DNA of 64,000 nucleotides from Gemmatimonadota bacterium (GCA_021324775.1 JAJPIM010000006.1:62001-126000), one strand, 5' to 3'; shown: positions 44,174 to 54,162, numbered from the stretch's first letter. Numbers and translations are program-made. Notes: a model not told the origin generated them from the letters alone.

Positions 44174-45709
44174 CTACGGGCACGTAATGACGTAGCTGCC
44201 ACCGCGCCCCTGGACCTCCGATGACGGCACCGGAAGGACGGTCGTGTGCAGATCAATGTTATGGAATGTCGTATCGGCGATCGCTTCGAGGTCGTACATC
44301 CGGATCGAGATCACCCGGTCGTTGCTGCCCTCGAATACCGTCGAGATGCGCTCCTCCTTCATGAGCGTGTCCCGGACGGCCGTGTAATTCGCCGCGATGT
44401 TCAGCGGGTTCGCGAACCCACCAACCTCCTGATGGACGTTGTTGATGAGTGTCGCGGCTTCTGCGAAGTTCCCGAGCCCGAGCTGGATCTGTGCCCGGTC
44501 CAGCACCAGACCCTCCGAGCGGATGATCGGGATCGGCGTCGAAGTCGCCGGGTACCCGACGTACAGGGCACGCACGGTGATCGAATCGTACTGCGTCAGT
44601 TGGAGCGCGTTCGGATTTTGGCCAAACTTTGCCTTCCAACGCATGTCGTCGGTCGTGTCGACGTCGGCGACCAGCGTCTTGAGGGTCACCGAGATGCCCT
44701 CCTGGTTGTTCAGGGGATTCACCACGTCCCCGGCTTGAGCGCTCCAGTCCCAGAATACGCCGTCCTGCGCATCCGTCCACCCGGCTGTCGGCTCCGGCGA
44801 AAGACTCCCCGGGGTGTAGAGCGCCGATGCGGTCGCCGCGCTGTCGGCGCGGGTAAGCGCATTCACGTCGGGCGCGCCCGGCAGGAATTGCGTCGGGTGG
44901 GTGCCTGCTGCGTTCCGGGCGATCGCGTAGGCGTATTCCAGGCCGGCTTTCGCCGCCAGCGCGCGATTGAACGACGCGAACGAGCCCGCCGCGGTGCTCG
45001 GTGCCGCGGTCGCGCTCACCGAGCTGAAGCCCGTCGGCAGTTTCACTGGCAACGGGATCGAGCCGGCCTTCTGCAGTTGGTTGTTCGCCGAATCCAGCTC
45101 GGCGACGATCTGCTGCCAGACATCCTTGTTGCAATACACCGGACCGGGCCCGCCGCCCGCCGCGGCGTGAACCGGGATGCCGAGCGTGTCACGTGACTCC
45201 GCGAGGATCATCAGGTCGAGCGCCTCGATCGTCTGCGCGATACCGATCACCGCAGCGGCCTGCGGCGCGGTATACGCCGGAGCGACCGTGGGCACCGCGT
45301 TGATGACGCTGATGGCGGCCCCGATGCTGACGTACATGTTGTCCCACACTTGGTCCCCGCTGGGCGGGATCGCGACGAGACCAAGCCCGTCGACCGCGTT
45401 TTCGGGATTGTCTTCCTGAATGTTCGCTATGTCGCGCGCGAACATCGAGAGGTTGATGACGTCGTTCCCGATATCCTGCCGCGACGCGGCGAACAGTCCC
45501 GTGACGGCGTTCTGGATGCCGTCCGGCGTGTTCGAAATGCTCGTCGGCGCGGTGTAGAACGGAATGTTGGAATCCTTACAGGCAGTGGAGCTGGCGAGCA
45601 CCAGCGATCCGATCGCCATCGCGGCGAGTGTCCACCGGCGGTGCCCGGCGCTGCGTGACGTGAATCGGCCGCCAGCAAGCGCCGCGTCCTGCTTCATATG
45701 TGCGGTCAT
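44174..45709 (-). CDS. SusD/RagB-family outer-membrane lipoprotein
   Basis: The N-terminus MTAHMKQDAALAGG leads to a lipoprotein-like signal (IGSLVLASSTACKDS) with the lipid-attached Cys. The helical TPR-like body contains SISNTPDGIQNAVTGLF and repeated pairs. The C-terminal EERISTVFEGSNDRVISIRMYDLEA is the SusD-type substrate-facing region. It binds nutrient outside the cell and hands it to the TonB-linked partner, whose stop is 1 base upstream. ATG at 45697 (MKQDAALAGG) is an alternative start. Length 511 is typical. The substrate is unknown. Confidence 0.9.
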   Translation of the reverse strand: MTAHMKQDAALAGGRFTSRSAGHRRWTLAAMAIGSLVLASSTACKDSNIPFYTAPTSISNTPDGIQNAVTGLFAASRQDIGNDVINLSMFARDIANIQEDNPENAVDGLGLVAIPPSGDQVWDNMYVSIGAAISVINAVPTVAPAYTAPQAAAVIGIAQTIEALDLMILAESRDTLGIPVHAAAGGGPGPVYCNKDVWQQIVAELDSANNQLQKAGSIPLPVKLPTGFSSVSATAAPSTAAGSFASFNRALAAKAGLEYAYAIARNAAGTHPTQFLPGAPDVNALTRADSAATASALYTPGSLSPEPTAGWTDAQDGVFWDWSAQAGDVVNPLNNQEGISVTLKTLVADVDTTDDMRWKAKFGQNPNALQLTQYDSITVRALYVGYPATSTPIPIIRSEGLVLDRAQIQLGLGNFAEAATLINNVHQEVGGFANPLNIAANYTAVRDTLMKEERISTVFEGSNDRVISIRMYDLEAIADTTFHNIDLHTTVLPVPSSEVQGRGGSYVITCP

Positions 45710-45710
45710 G

Positions 45711-48710
45711 TTAGAGGCCCAGGTCGAGTGAGAAGAAGAAGCTCCGGGACGGCGGATACTCGAACACGTCCTGGCCGGTGGTCACGTTCTGGTTTCCGAA
45801 CACACTGACCTCAGGATCCAGGCCGGTGTAGGGGAACCACGCTATCAGGTTGCGGCCGGTCACCGACAGGCGGGCCGTTGAGATATGGAGCCCGGAGCGG
45901 GCCGCCATCCAGTCTGCCCACTTGGAGGGCAGCTGCTTGCTCACGGTGATTTCGCGCAGTTTGACGAACGAGGCGGACTCGTCGTAGGGGTACACGCTAC
46001 CCTTGTCGAACGCCCGCGCGCGCGCGTTCGACACCGCCGTGTCGGCCAGCAGGTTCTTGGTGAAGTCGAAGATGAAGTTCGTGATGTTGAGGACGTTGCC
46101 GCCGCGGTGCCAGTCGAGCAGCCCGTAGAGACGGAAGCCCTTGAAGTTGAACTCTTCAGAGAAGCTCATCACGTACGACGGCTGGAAGTCGCCGATCTGA
46201 AGGGGCACACCCGCCGAATTGAGGATCCCCGGCGCCGCCAGTTCCGAGACCGAGCGGCCGGGCGCGAGATAGCCCTCGCTCCCCAGGATGCCTTCGAACG
46301 TGTTGCCGATCTGGAACGCGGGCACCGGCAGTGAGTTCACCACGCTGTAGTTCCGGTAGAACGACACCATCGTGTTCCACGTGAAGCCGTTCCGGAGCAG
46401 GATCGGCGTCGCGTTGAACGACATCTCGATGCCCTGGTTCGTGAACTCTCCCCCATTGAACCACTGGGAGTTGAAGTACTGCGACGGCGCGAGCTGGGCC
46501 TGCAGCAGCAGGTCCTGGATCCGCTTCTGGTACACGGTGAACCCGAACTGGGCGCGCGAGTTGAACATCGTCGCGTCGAACCCGGTTTCGATTTCCGTCT
46601 CGGCCTCAGGCCGGATGCTCGGGTTGCCGTGCAGCGTGTCCGGGAAAACGCCCTCGCCCCCGGTCACCAGTTGGGGCGAGAACGGGGTGTACTTCACGCC
46701 GTAGTTCGGCTCTGTTCCTGATTGGCCGTACGCGACGCGGATCTTGAGGTCGTTCAGGAACCCAACGAACTGCGGAACTCGGTAGGAGCCGGAGTACCGG
46801 GGGTAGTAGTAGAACTTGCTGATGTCACCGTCGTTCGTCGTCCGCTCGGCCGTGACGCCGCCCGTCAGCGCCAGGCGCTGGTTGAGCAGCAGCACCTGCT
46901 CCTGGCCATAGAAAGACTGGTCGAGGGTCGCGTCACGATTGTAGAACACCGACGTCACGGTGCCCGCGGTCGGCGCGTTGAAGCCGGCGAGGAGGTTCTG
47001 CGCCACGACGTCCGGCGCGTTGTCGCTCCGGCGGTCGCGGCCGAACCCGATCGACGTTGTCGCGTCGAGTGCCGTGGACGGCGTGTAGTGATAGATCGCG
47101 TTGATCGAGTAGTTGAGGTACTCGGTCAGGTCGTTCTGGATCGTCGCCACACCGGGAAGGCCCGTCGTGATTTCCCGCTCGACCTGGATCGTCGGCGGGG
47201 CGTAGAGCTGGTCGCGCTGAGAGGTGAGGTCAGCGCCACCGAGGAACCGGATCTTGACGCTCTGGTGCTCGGACGTGAACGGCGTCCAGTCGATGCTGCC
47301 GCCGCCGATGAAGCGAAGGACTTCCTCGGGCGTCTGCACCTGCGCCGCGTCTTCGTAGGGGTTCGCGAGGCCGTACGGGTTCGTCGCCCAGACGCCGGCC
47401 GAGTTCTGTGAGTTCAGGTTGACGAACTGCGGCGTCGTGCTGAACACGTCTGCCGGCGAGATACCGTTGTTCTCGTTTGACGTGACGCCGCGCCGGTCGT
47501 TCGAGTGCGCGAACATCATGTTGAGGCTCGCCGATATGGCGTTGTTGAACTGCTGCGTCACGTTCGTCCGGGCCGTCTGCTTGCTGTAACCGGTGTTGAG
47601 CAGTGTGCCGTTGTCGTATTTGGCGAGAACCGACAGGAAGTACTGGGTCTGGTTCAGGGTCCCGCCGACGCTGGCATCGGTCTCATAGGCCACCTGCCCG
47701 TTGCCATAGAGCGTGTTTTGGAAATCCTGGGGCCCCTGATAGGTCGCCGCGATCTGGGACGCCTTGATACCCTCCTCGGCGCCCCACGCTTGCGCGCTGG
47801 CCAGCGTCGGGAAGCTCTTGAGGCCGTAGTTCTGCGCGTCGGAGAAGTGGCCGACTTTCTGCGACAGGTTCCACTGTGGCTTGCCGGCGCTGCCCTTCTT
47901 CGTCGTGATGATCACCACGCCGGACGACGCCTTCGACCCGTAGATCGCCGAGGCCGAGGCGCCTTTCAGCACCTGGATGCTCTCGATGTCGTCGGGATTG
48001 ATGTCGGCGATCCGGTTCGGGGAGTTGTCTTCCGTGTTCGGCGACACCTGGCCGTTGGCGAGGGTCAGCGCGTTGGTGCCGGCGTTGATCGTCTCGTTGT
48101 TGACCAGCACGCCGTCGATCACATAGAGCGGCGAGGCGTTGGCGTTGATCGAGGTGACACCGCGCACCTGGATCTGCATGCCGCCGCCCGGCGCGCCACC
48201 GTTGTTCTGGCTGATCACCGCGCCCGGCACCTGGCCCTGCAGCGCGTTCTCGACCGTCGGCGCCGGCACTTCGGTCACTTCCTGCGTGCTGACGACGGCG
48301 ACCGCGTTGGCGGCGTTCTGCGTCGACACCGTCGTCGCGACACCGGTCACGACCTGCTGCTCGAGACGCAGCACGTCCTTCGTCAGTTGGATCGTGTACT
48401 CGGTCTTGCCGGCAACGACGGGCACCGTCGTCGCCGTGTAGCCGATGCGGCGAACGGTCAGCGTCTTGGCGTCCGACGGCAGACGGAACGAGAACGTCCC
48501 GCTGTCCGTCGTGTTCATACCGACGGTGGTGCCGGTCACGAGCACGGCGGCCGCGCTGATCGGCTCATGCTCCGCGGCATCGACCACCTTGCCGGTGATC
48601 TTGGTGGTAGCCTGTTGCTGGGCACGCACAGGCGTCGCGAGCGCGAGTGCGGCCAGCAGGGTGGCTCCGGCCCACACGGCACTTCGGAGCCTGACGACGA
48701 GTGAGATCAC
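45711..48710 (-). CDS. SusC/RagA-family TonB-linked outer-membrane receptor
   Basis: A signal peptide (WAGATLLAALALATPVRAQ) is followed by a carboxypeptidase-regulatory domain (ITGKVVDAAEHEPISAAAVLVTGT), then the plug with VENALQGQVPGAVISQNNGG and IDGVLVNNETINAG. The NPDDIESIQVLKGASASAIYGSKASSGVVIITTKKG stretch is the SusC/RagA hallmark. The rest is a 22-strand barrel ending in LDLGL. It imports oligomers with energy from TonB. The start is GTG 48710 with GAGGAGGG before it. It forms a unit with the SusD gene. Confidence 0.96.
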   Translation of the reverse strand: MISLVVRLRSAVWAGATLLAALALATPVRAQQQATTKITGKVVDAAEHEPISAAAVLVTGTTVGMNTTDSGTFSFRLPSDAKTLTVRRIGYTATTVPVVAGKTEYTIQLTKDVLRLEQQVVTGVATTVSTQNAANAVAVVSTQEVTEVPAPTVENALQGQVPGAVISQNNGGAPGGGMQIQVRGVTSINANASPLYVIDGVLVNNETINAGTNALTLANGQVSPNTEDNSPNRIADINPDDIESIQVLKGASASAIYGSKASSGVVIITTKKGSAGKPQWNLSQKVGHFSDAQNYGLKSFPTLASAQAWGAEEGIKASQIAATYQGPQDFQNTLYGNGQVAYETDASVGGTLNQTQYFLSVLAKYDNGTLLNTGYSKQTARTNVTQQFNNAISASLNMMFAHSNDRRGVTSNENNGISPADVFSTTPQFVNLNSQNSAGVWATNPYGLANPYEDAAQVQTPEEVLRFIGGGSIDWTPFTSEHQSVKIRFLGGADLTSQRDQLYAPPTIQVEREITTGLPGVATIQNDLTEYLNYSINAIYHYTPSTALDATTSIGFGRDRRSDNAPDVVAQNLLAGFNAPTAGTVTSVFYNRDATLDQSFYGQEQVLLLNQRLALTGGVTAERTTNDGDISKFYYYPRYSGSYRVPQFVGFLNDLKIRVAYGQSGTEPNYGVKYTPFSPQLVTGGEGVFPDTLHGNPSIRPEAETEIETGFDATMFNSRAQFGFTVYQKRIQDLLLQAQLAPSQYFNSQWFNGGEFTNQGIEMSFNATPILLRNGFTWNTMVSFYRNYSVVNSLPVPAFQIGNTFEGILGSEGYLAPGRSVSELAAPGILNSAGVPLQIGDFQPSYVMSFSEEFNFKGFRLYGLLDWHRGGNVLNITNFIFDFTKNLLADTAVSNARARAFDKGSVYPYDESASFVKLREITVSKQLPSKWADWMAARSGLHISTARLSVTGRNLIAWFPYTGLDPEVSVFGNQNVTTGQDVFEYPPSRSFFFSLDLGL

Positions 48711-48846
48711 GAGCCCTCCTCTCAGTGGTGAACCGATGAGTGGCGAACCGCACGACGTTCCACAATTCCCGGGCGCCCGGCAAATGGCATCAGCCAGCCG
48801 TGGGTGATTCCCATATTTTGGTATGGAGTCCCCCTTTGTCGTTCCG

Positions 48847-48874
48847 ATATTACAGCCGGCCAGACCATTGTCAA
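48847..48874 (-). promoter_or_regulatory. Sigma-70-like promoter of the SusC/SusD operon
   Basis: On the minus strand TTGACA (48869-48874) and TAATAT (48847-48852) are separated by 16 bases. The start codon is about 140 bases downstream, leaving a long leader. Confidence 0.7.
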
Positions 48875-48951
48875 CAGGCGGTAACAGATGGCCCGGCCCT
48901 GTTGCCGGCCCCTCTCGCCCCCCGTTACGGGCACGGTCACGCCGCGCCGTC

Positions 48952-49012
48952 CTCCCCCTCTCTCCTGTCTCCTCTCTCCTGTCCCCTTTCCCCTCTCTCC
49001 TCCGCCGCCAGG
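48952..49012 (+). repeat. CT-rich cassette after the S15 gene
   Basis: CCCCCTCTCTCCTGTCTCC, CTCTCTCCTGTCCCCTTTCC and CCTCTCTCCTCCGCCG stand just downstream of the S15 hydrolase stop. Confidence 0.65.
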
Positions 49013-49021
49013 CGGACGCCG

Positions 49022-50980
49022 TCAGTCCTCGTTGCCCGCGGTCGCGGGCGCCGCACCGGCGTTGACCACCGGCAGCACGATCTCCGACGGATACTGCGGC
49101 CCGTGGTGAATCACGTTGTGCGCCACCAATGGGTCCTTTTCGTCGAAGTTTGTCCCACCCGTATTCAGGTTCCGGTCAAAGCGCGGGAAATTGCTGCTCG
49201 ACACCTCGACCCGGATCCGGTGCCCCGGCAGGAACGCGTTGCTGGTCTGCAACGGCCCGATATCCACCTTGTAGACGCGCCCCGGCTCCATGAACACCGG
49301 CGTGTCCCACCCGGCCCGCCACCGCACGCGCTGGATGCTCTCATCCAGGTTGAACGCCCGCCCGTCCGGATAGACGTCCAGCAGCTTGATCGTCAGGTCC
49401 GTGTCCCTCCGGTCCGATGACAGATACAGCGACACTTTTACCGGACCCGCCAGCTCGATCGTCTTCGCCAGCGGCGCCGTCGTATACACCAGCACGTCGC
49501 TCCGCATCTCGATCCCCGTCTGGTCGAACGAGCCCCCGACGAAGTTCGGGCTGAAACAGCAGACGCTGCCGCCCAGCGACGGCACCGGATGCATCGGATC
49601 GTAGGTGAAGGCATCCGACGCCTCCCTCCCCGGCTTCTCGGCCGTGAGCCGCCCGTTCCCGTTCACGGAGTTCGCCGCGCCATCACCGTTCAGGTAATAC
49701 GGGACAAACAAGGTCTGCTTTGCCGGCCAGGCGTCGTAGGTGCGCCACTGGTTGGCGCCCATCATGTACGCCCGGACTTTGGGCTGGTTGGTCACCCCGT
49801 TGTCCACCCCCTTCAGGAAGTGGTCGAACCACTGCTGAATAAGCCCGACGTAATCGAACCGCGCATCGCCCATGTCCCGCGCCCCGACGACGGTGTGCTC
49901 GGTCTCCATCCGCCCCTCTTCACAGTGCGGGGTCGGCGCGATCACGGTGAAGGTGTTGTTCTTGGCCTGCTCGGTCGCGGCGTTCTTCGACTGGTATTCG
50001 AACATCGCGAGGTTGGGACCGATCGACACGTCGTACCACGAGTTGATGTACAGCGACGGCGCGCTGTTCCGGTCGCCCTCGCCGCCGAAGTCCACTTGCT
50101 TCCACTTCGGATCGTTCGGCTGGCGCGTCACGAAGTCGTCGAGGTCGCTCGGCACCGCGCCCATCTTGCCCATGATCGCGTCGATCGGCAAGGTCCAGAT
50201 CAGGGTGTCGATGCCCGGCGTGGGAATGTGCTCGGGCTCGAGATCCCAGAAGCGCGACAGTTTGCGCAGTTGGTCCCGCGTGAGATTGGGCGGGAACTGG
50301 GGGCGGTAGGTGTACCCGGCGTCGTAATACCACGAGAACCACAGCATCTGCACCGCGCCGCCACGGTAGAAGTTGCCCATCTCGTTGTACGGCCCGACAT
50401 GCCCGATCCCGGCCCCCGACCCCATCGGCACCGCCGCCGCCAGACCCGGTGCGTGCGCTCCGTTCAGCTTGTGCTGCTCCTCGGCGCTCGACGAACACCC
50501 GAGCGTGCCCACTTTGCCGTTCGACCACGGCTGCGCCGTCAGCCACTGGACCGTGTCGAATCCGTCGTTGCCCGAGCCCACGAGGTACGTGTACGTCCCT
50601 TCGGAGTAGTACCGCCCGCGCTCGTTCTGGATCATCACCGCGTAACCGTTCTTCAGCAGGCTGGCGATGTAGTCGGCGAAGAAGTCGACCCAGCCTTTGG
50701 TCAGATACGGATCGCGGATCAGCACCGTGGGCATGTTCTGCCGCGGCTGCCCCCTGGGAAACAACAGCAGCGAGTAGAGCCGGATGCCGTCACGCATCGG
50801 GATCATCGTCATGTCCTCGCTGTCCGCGTGCGCGGCGATGTACGCGAGCGCCTCGGCGTGGCGCTGCTCGATGGATTGCGCCGCGACAGGACGCGCGCCC
50901 GCGCCCGCTACGGTCAACAGGCCCGCGATCACGAGCGCTATGCCCGCGTGCACCACGGAGGCGAACCGCCCAACGCTCAT
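49022..50980 (-). CDS. CocE/NonD-type hydrolase (S15 Xaa-Pro dipeptidyl-peptidase group), exported
   Basis: A signal peptide (AGIALVIAGLLTVAGAGARPVAAQS) precedes an alpha/beta-hydrolase. The nucleophile lies in GTLGCSSSAEEQHKLN, and the family's MIPMRDGIRLYSLLLFPRG, TVLIRDPYLTKGW and C-terminal beta-sandwich (FDRNLNTGGTNF, VIHHGPQYPSEIVLPVV) are present. Members hydrolyse X-Pro dipeptides, cocaine esters or acyl amides. ATG at 50980 has GGGGGAGC directly upstream; the longer frame has no such support. It has its own promoter at 51088-51115. Confidence 0.9.
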   Translation of the reverse strand: MSVGRFASVVHAGIALVIAGLLTVAGAGARPVAAQSIEQRHAEALAYIAAHADSEDMTMIPMRDGIRLYSLLLFPRGQPRQNMPTVLIRDPYLTKGWVDFFADYIASLLKNGYAVMIQNERGRYYSEGTYTYLVGSGNDGFDTVQWLTAQPWSNGKVGTLGCSSSAEEQHKLNGAHAPGLAAAVPMGSGAGIGHVGPYNEMGNFYRGGAVQMLWFSWYYDAGYTYRPQFPPNLTRDQLRKLSRFWDLEPEHIPTPGIDTLIWTLPIDAIMGKMGAVPSDLDDFVTRQPNDPKWKQVDFGGEGDRNSAPSLYINSWYDVSIGPNLAMFEYQSKNAATEQAKNNTFTVIAPTPHCEEGRMETEHTVVGARDMGDARFDYVGLIQQWFDHFLKGVDNGVTNQPKVRAYMMGANQWRTYDAWPAKQTLFVPYYLNGDGAANSVNGNGRLTAEKPGREASDAFTYDPMHPVPSLGGSVCCFSPNFVGGSFDQTGIEMRSDVLVYTTAPLAKTIELAGPVKVSLYLSSDRRDTDLTIKLLDVYPDGRAFNLDESIQRVRWRAGWDTPVFMEPGRVYKVDIGPLQTSNAFLPGHRIRVEVSSSNFPRFDRNLNTGGTNFDEKDPLVAHNVIHHGPQYPSEIVLPVVNAGAAPATAGNED

Positions 50981-51012
50981 GTGCTCCCCCAGGAAGGAAT
51001 CAGCGCCACGCA

Positions 51013-51053
51013 CTTTTCTCCTTTCTCCTTTCTGCCCCTCTCCTCTCTCACCA
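51013..51053 (+). repeat. CT-rich cassette upstream of the S15 gene
   Basis: TTTTCTCCTTTCTCCTTTC then TGCCCCTCTCCTCTCTC lies in the leader of the S15 transcript; on the minus strand it is a polypurine run. Confidence 0.65.
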
Positions 51054-51087
51054 GTCCCATTTCACGGTCCCGAGTCTCGATTGCGCC

Positions 51088-51115
51088 ATAATACCGGCGG
51101 CTGGACGATTGTCAA
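51088..51115 (-). promoter_or_regulatory. Sigma-70-like promoter of the S15 hydrolase
   Basis: Minus-strand TTGACA (51110-51115) and TATTAT (51088-51093) are 16 bases apart, the same spacing as the SusC promoter. The start codon lies about 110 bases on. Confidence 0.7.
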
Positions 51116-51199
51116 TTGCCGGAACCGTTCCGTGGGACGCCCGGCCGGCGCGGAACGGCCGGCGGTGCGCGCGGTGCTACTGCTGGACGTTCGGCGGAA

Positions 51200-52408
51200 T
51201 TACGACTGGGGCGCCGCTGGGATGGACACCGCGCGCGATGCATCGCGACCCGCCGCGGATGCCGCGAAACGCCCGAGGGAGAAGGGCGAGAGATCGGTGT
51301 GCGGCCGGACTCCCGTCACGAGGTCGGCGTTCGCCTCGCCGACCGCGCTCGTGAACTTGAACCCGTGCCCCGAGCACGGGCTGCAGACGATCACCTGCGG
51401 GTATGCGGGATGGCGGTCGATGATGAATCGCCCGTCGGCCGTGTTGGTGAACACGCAGGTCATCGTCGCGCGGACGGGCGCATCTCGCAGCGTCGGCAGG
51501 AAGACCGCCAGATACTCCTGCAGTTGCCGCGTCTCCGCCGCATCGGCGGGGCGCCGGCACATGTCAGGGTCGGGGATGGTCTCCCCAGCGTGGAAGATCG
51601 ATGCCTTGACTCCCGTCGTCAGCCGCGGAAACCCGTACACCGATTGCCCCAGCCGGTGCTCGCAGATGAACACCGGACACCGGTCCACCGCAAAGACATC
51701 CGGCGCGTCGGCCGGGATACTCGCCGGATCGAACCACACCAGGACCTGCCGCTCGATCGTAATCGGCAGATGGAGATCCGGCACCTGCCGGGTGATCCAC
51801 GATCCGGCCGCCAGCACGAGCCGGTCCGCCCGGTACCGCCGCTCGCCCGTCGTGACCGTCACACCCTCACCGTCCGGGGCCCACGTCGCGGCCGGCTGCC
51901 CGATCTCGAACCGCGCGCCATGCCGCGACGCAAGTTCGAGGTACGCGGCCACCGCCGCCTCCGGACGCAGGTAGCCCCCCCGCGCATCCCACACGCCCTC
52001 GAAATTGTCGGGCGGGTCCATCGCCGGAAACCGCTTCCGGATCTCGGCGGCCGAGAGATCCTCGTACGCCAGGCCGAGCTGCTTCGCGGTCTGTCGCGAG
52101 CCCTGGACGACGTGCCCGTCCGGAACGCCGAGCATCACCCCGCCCGTGATCCGGAGCAGACTGGCCCCCGACGCGCGCTCGAGTTCCTCCCACAACTCGT
52201 ACGCCCGCTGCAACAGCGGGACGTAGAGCGTTCCCTCGTAGTACAGCTCGCGGATGATGCGGCTGTCCCCGTGTGACGACCCGTGCGTGTGCCCGGGAGG
52301 ATACTGGTCCAGACCGAGCACCCGCAGCCCGCGGCGCGAAAGCTCGTAGGCCGTCGAGCTCCCCATGGCCCCAAGGCCAAGGACGATCACATCGTACGAA
52401 TCAGTCAT
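51200..52408 (-). CDS. Monomeric sarcosine oxidase/N-methyl amino acid oxidase type
   Basis: The dinucleotide motif VLGLGAMGSSTAYELSRRG opens the protein. The MSOX-type HTHGSSHGDSRIIRELYYE, the covalent-flavin Cys in TMTCVFTNTADGRFIIDRHP and the C-terminal SGHGFKFTSAVGEANADL are all in place. It oxidatively demethylates sarcosine, N-methyltryptophan or a similar amine, giving formaldehyde and H2O2. It lies 67 bases downstream of the APC permease gene on the same strand and likely shares its transcript, opposite to the heterotetrameric sox genes. Confidence 0.92.
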   Translation of the reverse strand: MTDSYDVIVLGLGAMGSSTAYELSRRGLRVLGLDQYPPGHTHGSSHGDSRIIRELYYEGTLYVPLLQRAYELWEELERASGASLLRITGGVMLGVPDGHVVQGSRQTAKQLGLAYEDLSAAEIRKRFPAMDPPDNFEGVWDARGGYLRPEAAVAAYLELASRHGARFEIGQPAATWAPDGEGVTVTTGERRYRADRLVLAAGSWITRQVPDLHLPITIERQVLVWFDPASIPADAPDVFAVDRCPVFICEHRLGQSVYGFPRLTTGVKASIFHAGETIPDPDMCRRPADAAETRQLQEYLAVFLPTLRDAPVRATMTCVFTNTADGRFIIDRHPAYPQVIVCSPCSGHGFKFTSAVGEANADLVTGVRPHTDLSPFSLGRFAASAAGRDASRAVSIPAAPQS

Positions 52409-52475
52409 CCGGCGTGCTCACACAGAGAAGCGGCTCGAGATTCAGCTCACGCCGGCAACGGCGGGGCAACCACTG

Positions 52476-53975
52476 TCAGGCGTCTGGCACCGCTGCTGGC
52501 CGGTGCGCTCTCCCGCGCCACACGTAGTACACGGGGACACCCAGCGCGACGATCACCAGGCCGGGCCAAGTGTACTGCGGCTTCTCGACGAGTAGATCCC
52601 CGCATAGCAGCACCGTGGCGCCCAGGTAAAGGGCCGGCAGCACCGGATATCCCACAGCTTTGACCGGCCGGTCGAGGTCTGGACGCTTGATCCGTAAGGC
52701 GAAGAGGCAAGATACAGTCAGGATGTAGAACAGCAAGGACGCGAAAACCATGTATTCCAGCAGTTGTCCGTAGGTGCCGGAAAGGCAGAGTGTGCACGCC
52801 CAAACCGCCTGGACCGCAAGCGCCGCCGCGGGGGTCTTGTACCGCGGATGGAGCACCCCGGCGGCACGAAAAAAAAGCCCGTCGCGTGCCATCGCGTAGT
52901 AGACCCGGGGCCCCGACAGAATGAGCGCCGCATTGCAGCCGAAGCAGGAGAGCATGACGGCCGCCGCCATCGCGTACAGCCCCGGCGCGCCGAAGACGGC
53001 TTCGAGCGCCGCGGTCGCCACCCGATCCTGCGGGGCGGACGCGATCGACGCCGCTGGCAGGAGGCTGAGGTACGCGACGTTGGTCAGGAAATACAGGATG
53101 CACACCAGCGTCGCGCCCGCCAGCATCGCGACCGGGATGTCGCGCTTGGGATCGCGCATCTCCCCGGCCGAGAACCCGATCTGGTACCACAGGTCCGCGG
53201 CCGCGATCGACCCCACCATCGCCGCCCCGATGCCGGGCAGCATCCCCCACCGGAGCCCGCCCGCCGGCCAGAACCCCGCACCGAAGTTCGCCGCCACGGC
53301 CGCCGCCTGCCGGCCAAAGCTGAGCCCCAGCACGACCAGCGCCAGCAGCGCCGTCGTCTTGATCACGGTCAGCGCGGTCTGCAGCGCTGCGGCGGTTTTC
53401 ACGCCACGGATGTTCACGCCGGTCAGAAAGACGATCGACGCAATCGCCAGCACCCGCTGCCACGAGAGCCCGATCTCGATCGGCCCGCTCGGCAAATGCA
53501 GCGTCGTACCCAGAAACACATCGGGTGTCAGCGCCGGCCACAGCACGCCCGCGAACGTCGCGAATGCGACGCCCACGGCGGCGATCGCGCCGGTCTGAAT
53601 CACCGCGAACAGGGTCCAGCCGTAGAGATATCCCGAGAGCGGCGAGATCCCTTGGCGCAGGTAGACGTACAACCCGCCGGTCTCGGGATACATCGCCGCG
53701 AGCTCGCCGTAGCTCAACGCGCCAAAGACGATCACCACGCCGGTGATCAGCCACACGAGCAGCAGCAGCCCCGGCGACCCGACCTGCCGCAGTATCCCCG
53801 CCGGCACGATGAAGATCGCCGAGCCGATCATCGACCCGGCCACGAGCATCGTCGCGTCGAAGCGGGATAACGCTTTGACGAATCCGGGGCGGCTCGGCTC
53901 CGGTCCGTCCAGCCGGCCCGCCGCTCCCTGCTCCCCGGCCAGTGCTCGCGCTGCCGTTGTTCGCCCTGCTGTCAT
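52476..53975 (-). CDS. APC-superfamily amino acid permease
   Basis: Twelve helices with the APC start SRFDATMLVAGSMIGSAIFIVPAGI and the second-half TYGQLLEYMVFASLLFYILTV. The G-S-M-I-G-S and G-A-L-S-Y-G-E-L (FGALSYGELAAMYPETGGLYVYL) motifs are those of LAT/YfnA-like carriers. It imports an amino acid or amine, presumably the substrate of the adjacent oxidase. ATG at 53975 (MTAGRTTAARAL) is chosen because GAGGAGCGAGC precedes it; the frame is open further upstream but into the divergent control region. Confidence 0.93.
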   Translation of the reverse strand: MTAGRTTAARALAGEQGAAGRLDGPEPSRPGFVKALSRFDATMLVAGSMIGSAIFIVPAGILRQVGSPGLLLLVWLITGVVIVFGALSYGELAAMYPETGGLYVYLRQGISPLSGYLYGWTLFAVIQTGAIAAVGVAFATFAGVLWPALTPDVFLGTTLHLPSGPIEIGLSWQRVLAIASIVFLTGVNIRGVKTAAALQTALTVIKTTALLALVVLGLSFGRQAAAVAANFGAGFWPAGGLRWGMLPGIGAAMVGSIAAADLWYQIGFSAGEMRDPKRDIPVAMLAGATLVCILYFLTNVAYLSLLPAASIASAPQDRVATAALEAVFGAPGLYAMAAAVMLSCFGCNAALILSGPRVYYAMARDGLFFRAAGVLHPRYKTPAAALAVQAVWACTLCLSGTYGQLLEYMVFASLLFYILTVSCLFALRIKRPDLDRPVKAVGYPVLPALYLGATVLLCGDLLVEKPQYTWPGLVIVALGVPVYYVWRGRAHRPAAVPDA

Positions 53976-54162
53976 GCTCGCTCCTCGTGCGCCGTGACGT
54001 GCGATGACCCGTCGGTTGCCGTGTGCTGTGGTTCGCGCGGTGTGATGCCCCGCGCGCGCCCGGATACGCGCCCCTCCAGTCTCGCACGCTGCCGCCAGAT
54101 GCGCTGCAGCGTACGGTTTCGCCAGTCCATATGGCACCAGCCGCACGGCCGGCCAGCCCATC

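Noticed and set aside
41984-44224. Long + strand ORF (746 aa) antisense to the S9 peptidase
   Set aside because: It has no recognisable domain and low-complexity composition; the minus strand carries the WSPDGK propeller and catalytic triad.
47505-48704. Long + strand ORF antisense to the SusC N-terminus
   Set aside because: The minus strand encodes the plug and regulatory domains of SusC; the antisense frame has no motif.
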